Assembly (NCBI GenBank): GCA_021647375.1
Contig: JAKIUV010000070.1
Coordinates: forward strand, 1-13,743
DNA length: 13,743 nucleotides
Reading direction: 5' to 3'
Source: Robiginitomaculum sp.
GTDB lineage: Bacteria > Pseudomonadota > Alphaproteobacteria > Caulobacterales > Maricaulaceae
Shown: piece after piece, positions 8,550 to 13,743 of the stretch
Layout: every line of letters begins with the position of its first letter
Position numbering within the stretch: position 1 is the stretch's first letter
Notes under the pieces: generated by a model
Databases searched by the model: none
What the model saw: only the letters and a program-made list of their open reading frames with translations
What the model was told of the DNA's origin: nothing
Made by a program: the position numbers and the translations under genes

Positions 8550-8585
8550 GATACCCGGATGCAACAAAAATTGCGGGCGGGCATC
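8550..8585 (-). other. Imperfect hairpin in the ntrC-ntrY intergenic gap
   Basis: On the transcribed minus strand the gap can fold into a stem-loop. The outer stem is eight pairs (GAUGCCCG with CGGGUAUC, one G-U pair). A symmetric three-by-three internal loop follows, then a four-pair inner stem (GCAA/UUGC), closed by the six-base loop UUUUUG. No U-run follows on the transcript, so it does not look like an intrinsic terminator. It separates the ntrBC and ntrYX halves of the operon and might stabilise the upstream mRNA or mark a processing point. No promoter with acceptable -35/-10 boxes is evident here. Confidence 0.45.
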
Positions 8586-8592
8586 ACGGTGT

Positions 8593-9897
8593 TTATTTGT
8601 CCTGCCATTTGCGCAATTTTGTCCGCAGAGTGTTGCGGTGGATACCAAGCAAATCTGCTGCTTTTGAGTTATTGCCGCCTGTCAGCCGCAGGGCTTCTGC
8701 GATCAGTGGCTTTTCCACCCACTCCAGCGCCTGCTCAAAAGGTGAATTGGTGGAATTATCACCGCCCGCATTCACCGCGCTCAACAACTCAGTACAAGCA
8801 AGTTTTATATCTTCAAATAGGTTATCCCGTGTCTCTATTGTTTGTTGCGGAGCGAGTATGCGCTCAACTATATTCTCTGTAATGTCCCTATCTGAAAATT
8901 GCAAAGCAACGACGTGCATCAAATTCCGCAGTTCGCGCACATTACCGGGCCAAGTGTGGGCTTTCAGTCTCACTTGTGCCGGCTTGTCAATATTCCCGCG
9001 TGCGCCTGGCCGTACACTGTTAATGAAGTGCGATGCTAAATCAACGATGTCCCTAGTCCGATCCCGCAAGGGCGGCAAATAAATGCGTCCGCCCATTAAG
9101 TGAGATGATAAATCAGAGCGAAGTATTTGATTTTGCTGTATTTCTTCCAACGACTCTTCAGCAGTGGCTATCACTCGAAATTTATCATCACTTGGTCTAC
9201 TTTCGTTGAACTCTAGTGCTTCAAGCAATTGCGCTTGCCGTTTTGCGCTCAGTTCATGCACGCGGTCGACCAACAAATCTCCTGCTCCAACCGCCTCAAA
9301 TAAGTCGGCATTGTTGTCAAAGCTACTGAACAAGACAAAGTTTAAGCTGCTGCGCCCTCCAGCATCATGCACACATTGCGCCGCGAGGCTCTTGCCTGTG
9401 CCCGCATCCCCCCAAATAAATACGGGAACCAAACCCGAAGCATAATCGGATATTGCCCGAAATACAGGCTGCATGGCTTTTGATCGGCCAATCATTTGAT
9501 CCGGTTTTTTTGATATTTTCCGTTCAGGGATTACCTGTGCATCCAAAGCGCGCCTAATTGTGCCCGCCAGCTCCGGCAGATCAAATGGTTTGGGGATATA
9601 TTCAAACACTCCAGACTGCCTGGATTTAAGCGCCGTGACCATGCGAGTATTGGCGCTGATAATGATAATGGGCAAATTTGGGCGCAATTGCTTCAGCTCG
9701 GGGATATAGGAGAAAATTTCGTCCGCCCCCATATGCACATCTGTGAGAATGACATCGCCCTCGCCAGCCTTCGCCCACTTTAACAAGGTTTGCGGGTTGT
9801 CAGTAGCTTTCACACCATAGCCCGCTCGGGTCAGGTACTTACTGAGGACAAAACGGATACTCGCATCATCATCTGCTATTAAAATATTGTATTTCAT
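8593..9897 (-). CDS. ntrC: NtrC-type nitrogen response regulator with degenerate AAA+ domain
   Basis: This 434-residue protein is NtrC by position (directly after ntrB) and domain order, but shorter than usual NtrC (about 460-490). The receiver (1-120) is intact: D10/D11, phosphoacceptor D53 (LTDVHM), S81 and K103 (IPKPFDLPEL). The AAA+ domain keeps Walker A GDAGTGKS (163-170) and the sensor II-like WPGNVRELRN (316-325). The GAFTGA region is deleted: G163 to the Walker B Asp is 49 residues against about 70 in canonical members. Walker B reads LLVDRV, so Arg212 replaces the catalytic Glu. Sensor I reads ATAEES, with Ala for Asn. R260 remains of the finger pair, while the second Arg site reads SSHLM. 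The Fis-type helix-turn-helix (404-428) is well conserved. Start overlaps ntrB by ATGA with AAGGA upstream. Probably active in DNA binding but not as a sigma-54 activator. Confidence 0.9.
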   Translation of the reverse strand: MKYNILIADDDASIRFVLSKYLTRAGYGVKATDNPQTLLKWAKAGEGDVILTDVHMGADEIFSYIPELKQLRPNLPIIIISANTRMVTALKSRQSGVFEYIPKPFDLPELAGTIRRALDAQVIPERKISKKPDQMIGRSKAMQPVFRAISDYASGLVPVFIWGDAGTGKSLAAQCVHDAGGRSSLNFVLFSSFDNNADLFEAVGAGDLLVDRVHELSAKRQAQLLEALEFNESRPSDDKFRVIATAEESLEEIQQNQILRSDLSSHLMGGRIYLPPLRDRTRDIVDLASHFINSVRPGARGNIDKPAQVRLKAHTWPGNVRELRNLMHVVALQFSDRDITENIVERILAPQQTIETRDNLFEDIKLACTELLSAVNAGGDNSTNSPFEQALEWVEKPLIAEALRLTGGNNSKAADLLGIHRNTLRTKLRKWQDK

Positions 9898-10964
9898 ACC
9901 TTTTCCTTACAACCACTCGGTAGCAACATGGAAAAAATGGTTTCATCATCATTGGAATGACACGCCACAATCCCTCCATGTTCCTCAATAATTTTTGACA
10001 CAAGCGCCAAACCAAGGCCGTGCCCATTTGCCTTCCCCGTCACAAATGGCTGGAATATTCTATCTTTAATTTTGTCAGAAACCCCACCACCATTATCAAT
10101 AATTTTGACCTCTATGGGCAGCGCATGTAGCCCACCCTGAGGGGCTTGTTTGCGCACACCAGCCCGGTACAACGTCTGTATTTCAATCGTGCCAGCCCCC
10201 ATATGGGCTTTCACAGAATCGGTCGCATTGGCTAAAAAATTGATCACCACCTGCATCAATTTGTCGGCATTGCCATAAACATCCGGCAAAGACGGGTCAT
10301 AGTTTTCTACAAATTTAATGTCCGCATTATTGGCATTTTGAAACAATAAAAGCGCTTTTCGTAACACAGTATGGATATTGAAATTATCAAACTCCGAAGG
10401 CTCACTAATGCTGAAGTCTTCCATTTTATCCGCGAGCCGTCCAATACGCTTCACTTCCGATTTAATCAGTCCAGTGATTTCCAAATCTGCCGCATCCGAT
10501 ATACCCGCCTCCAATAATTGCACAGCCCCATATATTCCTGCTAACGGGTTTTTAAGCTCATGGGCCAACATTTGCCCGAACATGCCGACGGCTTGCCCCT
10601 TATCGCTGTCATTGTCTGTACCGACACCGTATCTTTGCGGCGATAACAAAATAGCTATGTTTTGTTTATACGGGAAGATCAAATACGAGACTTCGGCACT
10701 ACCAGCACCGGGTATATAAACATCAAGATTATGCCCGCGAATTGTGGATCCGTTTTTTGCCGTATCCCCCGCCGCAGTTTCAAGCGCAGCAAAACCGCCT
10801 GCAATATGCGCCAAATTGCTACCTATTTTAGATGCGAGTGAGCATTGTAACCAGCTTTCTGCGGCTGAGTTCATCCAGGCTAATGTTAAATCCGCGCTCT
10901 TAAACACTAAAACCGGATCAGGCAGGGCTTCCACCAATTCGCTATCTATCTGTGTGGTCGTCAT
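9894..10964 (-). CDS. ntrB: Nitrogen regulation sensor kinase NtrB (GlnL)
   Basis: This 356-residue cytoplasmic histidine kinase/phosphatase controls NtrC and in this family answers to PII proteins. An N-terminal PAS-like domain (about 5-110) is followed by the dimerisation/phosphoacceptor domain with LAHELKNPLAGIYGAVQLLE-type H-box (H135). The ATPase domain has the N-box NFLANATDS (242-250, N246), the G1 box DNGGGVS (290-296) and an F/G2 region FQPFVTGKANGHGLGLAL (304-321). There are no membrane segments. Length and motifs are those of standard NtrB, in contrast to its degenerate partner NtrC. Its ATG overlaps the dusB stop by four bases, with GGAG five bases upstream, and its stop overlaps ntrC, so dusB-ntrB-ntrC are translationally coupled. 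Confidence 0.94.
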   Translation of the reverse strand: MTTTQIDSELVEALPDPVLVFKSADLTLAWMNSAAESWLQCSLASKIGSNLAHIAGGFAALETAAGDTAKNGSTIRGHNLDVYIPGAGSAEVSYLIFPYKQNIAILLSPQRYGVGTDNDSDKGQAVGMFGQMLAHELKNPLAGIYGAVQLLEAGISDAADLEITGLIKSEVKRIGRLADKMEDFSISEPSEFDNFNIHTVLRKALLLFQNANNADIKFVENYDPSLPDVYGNADKLMQVVINFLANATDSVKAHMGAGTIEIQTLYRAGVRKQAPQGGLHALPIEVKIIDNGGGVSDKIKDRIFQPFVTGKANGHGLGLALVSKIIEEHGGIVACHSNDDETIFSMLLPSGCKEKV

Positions 10965-11992
10965 GCCGCTCCGTCCAAACTAAGATTATCTGGTGACAAA
11001 TACACGTGTTCTAATTTTGCCAGTACGGCGGCTTCATTGTTCAATCTACAAATATCGGAACGAGCCTGGCCTCGGGCATCATCCGGCATGTCCACGGGGG
11101 CATTGTTGATGTATTCCGCCAAATGCTTGCGGGCATTGCGTATGCCACGCTCTTCACCGTAAAACTGGATTATATCCCGGTAATGTTGCTGGGCGGTGAG
11201 CAGCATATCTTCCAGTGATATTGGCACATATTCACGTCCGGCCAAGCGTGCATTGACCTCTGCGATACGCCACGGCGCCCCAACCAATCCGCGCCCCAAC
11301 ATGACCCCGTCCGCTCCCGATTGCGCCATGGCCTGCACAGCATCAGCACCCGTGATAATATCTCCGTTGACAATCACCGGTATGCCCACCGCCTGCTTTA
11401 CCTTTTTGACCGCCGCCCAGTCGGCACTGCCCTTATACATTTGGCAGCGCGTGCGCCCATGGACGACCACCATCTTAACGCCTGCGGCTTCGGCGCGTGC
11501 GGCCAGCTCCGGTGCGTTCAAACTATCATCATCCCAACCGAGACGCATTTTCAAGGTCACGGGCACTTGCACCGCGTCTAAAGTCGCCTCTATCAATGTC
11601 AAAGCATGATCCAAATCCCGCATCAAGGCAGACCCCGAAAGGCCGCTAGTCACACGCCGCGTCGGACAGCCCATATTTATATCAATCACCTCTGCGCCAA
11701 TATCTTCGGCGGTGCGCGCACCCGCCCCCATCCATTTGGCTTCGCGGCCAATCAATTGAATGGCCAGAGGTTTTATCTCGCCGGCCCCTTCAGTTTTAAT
11801 CATTGATGTCAAGTGTCCCCGCCCGAGATACTCACTTGCGACCATTTCCGACATCACCGAGCCAGGGCCGAACTTTTGTGCGACACGGCGAAACGGTAAA
11901 TCGGAAATCCCGGTCATCGGCGCAACCAGCACATTTGATACGAGGGTGAGTGCGCCTATTTGGAGCTTGCCGATATGGATTTCTGGGTTCAT
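10961..11992 (-). CDS. dusB: tRNA-dihydrouridine synthase DusB (NifR3)
   Basis: This is a 343-residue FMN-dependent TIM-barrel enzyme that reduces uridines in the tRNA D-loop. Visible family features include VAPMTGISDLPFR (23-35), INMGCPTRRVTSGLSGSAL (105-123) with catalytic C109, LKMRLGW (147-153), VVHGRTR (176-182), the phosphate-binding segments VNGDI (208-212) and MLGRGLVGAPW (231-241), and RGIRNARKHLAEY (282-294) in the C-terminal helical domain. Length is normal. As the first gene of the minus-strand run it probably carries the promoter for the ntr genes; nifR3-ntrB-ntrC is the established order in Rhodobacter and rhizobia. The ATG lacks a clear Shine-Dalgarno sequence, and only 27 bases separate it from divergent ispDF. 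Confidence 0.95.
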   Translation of the reverse strand: MNPEIHIGKLQIGALTLVSNVLVAPMTGISDLPFRRVAQKFGPGSVMSEMVASEYLGRGHLTSMIKTEGAGEIKPLAIQLIGREAKWMGAGARTAEDIGAEVIDINMGCPTRRVTSGLSGSALMRDLDHALTLIEATLDAVQVPVTLKMRLGWDDDSLNAPELAARAEAAGVKMVVVHGRTRCQMYKGSADWAAVKKVKQAVGIPVIVNGDIITGADAVQAMAQSGADGVMLGRGLVGAPWRIAEVNARLAGREYVPISLEDMLLTAQQHYRDIIQFYGEERGIRNARKHLAEYINNAPVDMPDDARGQARSDICRLNNEAAVLAKLEHVYLSPDNLSLDGAA

Positions 11993-12019
11993 AATTTGGC
12001 TTTATAGGGAAAAAATCAA
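11993..12019. promoter_or_regulatory. Very short divergent dusB/ispDF intergenic region
   Basis: Only 27 bases lie between the dusB ATG and the proposed ispDF TTG. The AT-rich word TTTATAGGG (12001-12009) gives a -10-like TATAAA on the minus strand, eight bases before the dusB ATG, and a weaker TATAGG on the + strand, 11 bases before the ispDF start. Matching -35 elements would have to lie inside the opposing coding regions; I see only poor candidates. AGGGA (12006-12010) is the likely ribosome binding site for ispDF. The promoters are an inference. Confidence 0.3.
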
Positions 12020-13174
12020 TTGCACAATAATTCATCACGCAAAAATGCCAAAATAGCCGTCTTAATTGTAGCCGCCGGACGTGGGCGCAGAGCCAATAGC
12101 GGAACAGGCTCTGGCCTGCCTAAACAATACCGCACGCTTGATGGGCAAATGGTGCTAACCAAAACGCTTAAATGCTTTAGTGCTTTTACGCCGATTGTGG
12201 TCGCTATTCATCCTGATGATAAAGAGCAGTTCGCCCTGGCCTGTGAAAATGTTGATGGCGCGATTATCCCCATCCACGGCGGCACGACGCGAACAGCATC
12301 CGTTAAGGCGGGGCTTGTTGCTTTGCAATCACACGCGCCGGATATTGTCCTCATCCACGATGCTGCGCGACCATTTTTGAGCATGGGCGTGATTGATAAT
12401 GTTGTGCAAGCGTTGGAAAAATATACAGCCGCCGTCCCTAGCCTGCCCATAGTCGATGCGGTGAAAACTCTGGACGGTAGCCCCGTTGACCGCGACCAGC
12501 TTCGACGCGTGCAAACGCCGCAAGGCTTTCATTACGCAGATATATTGCGCGCTTACGCCAATATTCCGGACGGTTCAGATTTCGCAGACGATATAGAAGT
12601 GGCACGGCAAGCGGGAATGTCTATCGGGTTTTGCGCAGGCGACCCTGATAATATTAAACTCACATTTGCGGACGATTTTATGAGCAAAAACATGATAAGC
12701 ATTACAGGGTCGGGCTATGATGTTCACCAAATTTGTGCGGGTTCATCGCTTTTCCTTTGCGGTGTAGAAATAGAGGCAGGATTTTCCCTCAAAGGTCACA
12801 GCGATGCCGATGTCGGCCTCCATGCCCTCACCGATGCTCTGCTCGGCGCCATCAGCGCCGGAGATATAGGCGACCATTTCCCGCCGTCAGATGCAAAATG
12901 GAAAGGCGCAGACTCGACTATGTTCTTGGCTCATGCTGCCAAATTGGCACGGTCAGAAGGCGCAACCATTGACCACGTGGACGTGACATTGATCTGCGAG
13001 AAACCAAAGATCAAACCACATAGGGGGGCTATGCGAGCGAAAATTGCACAGACATTGAACCTATCTCTGAACCGCGTCAGCGTCAAAGCCACCACCACCG
13101 AAGGCCTCGGTTTTCCCGGACGCGGCGAAGGCATTGCCGCCAGTGCCACCGCAAGCATACGCATACCAGCATGA
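12020..13174 (+). CDS. ispDF: Bifunctional IspD/IspF enzyme of the MEP isoprenoid pathway
   Basis: This 384-residue fusion performs two steps of the MEP pathway: IspD (2-C-methyl-D-erythritol 4-phosphate cytidylyltransferase) and IspF (2-C-methyl-D-erythritol 2,4-cyclodiphosphate synthase). The IspD half (about 10-225) has VAAGRGRR (17-24), LPKQY (33-37), IHDAARPF (112-119) and VQTPQGF (164-170). The IspF half (about 226-384) starts ITGSGYDVH with metal ligands D234 and H236, then KGHSDADVGLHAL (258-270, H268), GDIGDHFPP (281-289), EKPKIKPH (327-334) and TTTEGLGFPGRGEGI (358-372). IspDF fusions are common in alphaproteobacteria. The start is TTG: an in-frame stop lies at 12005-12007, no in-frame ATG precedes the conserved region, and AGGGA sits nine bases upstream. 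The start is therefore well supported although non-standard. It overlaps pncC by four bases. Confidence 0.94.
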   Translation: MHNNSSRKNAKIAVLIVAAGRGRRANSGTGSGLPKQYRTLDGQMVLTKTLKCFSAFTPIVVAIHPDDKEQFALACENVDGAIIPIHGGTTRTASVKAGLVALQSHAPDIVLIHDAARPFLSMGVIDNVVQALEKYTAAVPSLPIVDAVKTLDGSPVDRDQLRRVQTPQGFHYADILRAYANIPDGSDFADDIEVARQAGMSIGFCAGDPDNIKLTFADDFMSKNMISITGSGYDVHQICAGSSLFLCGVEIEAGFSLKGHSDADVGLHALTDALLGAISAGDIGDHFPPSDAKWKGADSTMFLAHAAKLARSEGATIDHVDVTLICEKPKIKPHRGAMRAKIAQTLNLSLNRVSVKATTTEGLGFPGRGEGIAASATASIRIPA

Positions 13175-13665
13175 CAGACGAAATTTACAAACGTGCCGAA
13201 CAGATCATCAAAACGGCCCGCGAAAAACGCCTCACAATCGCCACCGCAGAAAGCTGTACAGGCGGCGGCATCGGCGCGGCATTGACAGCAATTCCAGGGT
13301 CGTCCGCCGTATTCGAGGGCGGCATTATCTCCTACAGCAATGCCGTCAAAGGCACACATCTCGGCGTCCCGCCTAGCATAATAAAAAAACACGGTGCCGT
13401 CAGCGGCCAAGTCGCCCGCCTAATGGCAGAACATGTCCGGAGTAGCATGGACACAGACCTAGCCGTCTCGGTAACAGGCATAGCCGGCCCCACAGGCGGC
13501 AGCAAAAACAAACCCGTCGGCACAGTGTGGATAGGTTTGGCGGTTAAAGGCGAAGACACGCAAGTGCAACATTTTTTGTTTGCGAATGATGGTCGCGAGA
13601 ACGTGCGAGGTGCGACGATTGTTGCGGCACTTGAATTGCTAAGGCGGAAAACCCGTCAAGGTTGA
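13171..13665 (+). CDS. pncC: Nicotinamide-nucleotide amidohydrolase PncC (CinA C-terminal domain)
   Basis: This 164-residue protein consists only of the CinA C-terminal domain, which deamidates nicotinamide mononucleotide to nicotinic acid mononucleotide in pyridine nucleotide salvage. The active-site segment IATAESCTGG (23-32) is present, with S28 the probable catalytic serine. FEGGIISYSNAVK follows (48-60), then VSVTGIAGPTGGS (98-110) and PVGTVWIGLA (115-124). The length matches stand-alone PncC (about 160 residues) and there is no N-terminal MoCF-like domain of full CinA. The ATG overlaps the ispDF stop (ATGA) without its own Shine-Dalgarno, so translation is probably coupled. Many databases label it competence-damage protein CinA, a name not supported by its biochemistry. 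Confidence 0.94.
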   Translation: MTDEIYKRAEQIIKTAREKRLTIATAESCTGGGIGAALTAIPGSSAVFEGGIISYSNAVKGTHLGVPPSIIKKHGAVSGQVARLMAEHVRSSMDTDLAVSVTGIAGPTGGSKNKPVGTVWIGLAVKGEDTQVQHFLFANDGRENVRGATIVAALELLRRKTRQG

Positions 13666-13695
13666 ATTATTTTCATTGTATGGGTTCATTTTTCT

Positions 13696-13722
13696 CCTTC
13701 CCCCGTGAAAAACGGTGGAAGG
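13696..13722 (+). terminator. Imperfect stem-loop downstream of pncC
   Basis: An 11-base arm (CCTTCCCCCGT) and its near complement (ACGGTGGAAGG) flank the loop GAAAA, with one mismatch out of eleven. It lies 30 bases after the pncC stop. No T-run follows on either strand, so a classical intrinsic terminator is not supported; T-rich sequence precedes the stem on the + strand. It could be a transcript-end hairpin, a target for another terminator mechanism or a dispersed repeat. The window ends 21 bases later. Confidence 0.35.
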
Positions 13723-13743
13723 GAATACCCTAAACCATCCGCA

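Noticed and set aside
8593..9897. Frameshift or assembly error as the cause of the odd NtrC ATPase core
   Set aside because: The frame is open throughout, in-frame motifs are present on both sides of the altered segment, and the changes are spread over several separate sites, which fits evolutionary divergence rather than one sequencing error.
12931..13410. 159-codon minus-strand frame opposite ispDF and pncC
   Set aside because: It is the antisense shadow of two clearly recognised genes and resembles no family I know.
13631..13686. Tiny minus-strand ORF of 16 codons starting at an ATG just past the pncC-side hairpin, with AAGGAG upstream
   Set aside because: Overlaps the end of pncC, is very short and shows no protein-like composition; the Shine-Dalgarno-like word is part of the hairpin arm.

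Overview
The window looks like chromosome from an alphaproteobacterium. The basis is gene order: dusB (nifR3)-ntrB-ntrC-ntrY-ntrX-trkA-trkH-hfq-hflX, with a fused ispDF gene and a short pncC/cinA-type gene diverging from dusB. This is a classic alphaproteobacterial neighbourhood. By eye the base composition is moderate (not GC-rich). I cannot name the genus.

Layout. Positions 1-125 look like the outer end of a degraded IS21-type insertion sequence. It abuts a + strand fragment (to 336) that resembles only the C-terminal half of a PIN-domain toxin. From 347 to 11992 everything lies on the minus strand. In transcription order this is dusB, ntrB, ntrC, ntrY, ntrX, trkA, trkH, hfq, hflX. Most junctions are ATGA overlaps or gaps of 3-12 bases. 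The two larger gaps are ntrC/ntrY (63 bases, containing an imperfect hairpin) and trkH/hfq (115 bases, probably holding hfq control signals). From 12020 to 13665 ispDF and pncC run on the + strand, overlapping by ATGA. An imperfect stem-loop follows pncC.

How the genes fit together. NtrB/NtrC is the soluble nitrogen-status two-component pair. NtrY/NtrX is its membrane-bound relative. TrkA/TrkH form a potassium uptake system, plausibly linked to nitrogen status because K+ balances the glutamate pool. DusB modifies tRNA, Hfq is the sRNA chaperone and HflX is a ribosome-associated GTPase. IspDF makes isoprenoid precursors and PncC salvages pyridine nucleotides.

The most notable point is that neither Ntr response regulator has the GAFTGA loop that contacts sigma-54. 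NtrX has the loop replaced in an otherwise largely intact AAA+ ATPase. NtrC has lost the loop by deletion. It also has Arg where the catalytic Walker B Glu should be, Ala at the sensor I Asn, and a missing arginine near the finger, while keeping Walker A, the receiver and the Fis-type DNA-binding domain. This predicts an NtrC that binds ATP but hydrolyses it poorly or not at all and works without sigma-54. Otherwise the region is ordinary core genome; I saw no CRISPR array, rRNA, tRNA, prophage or defence island.
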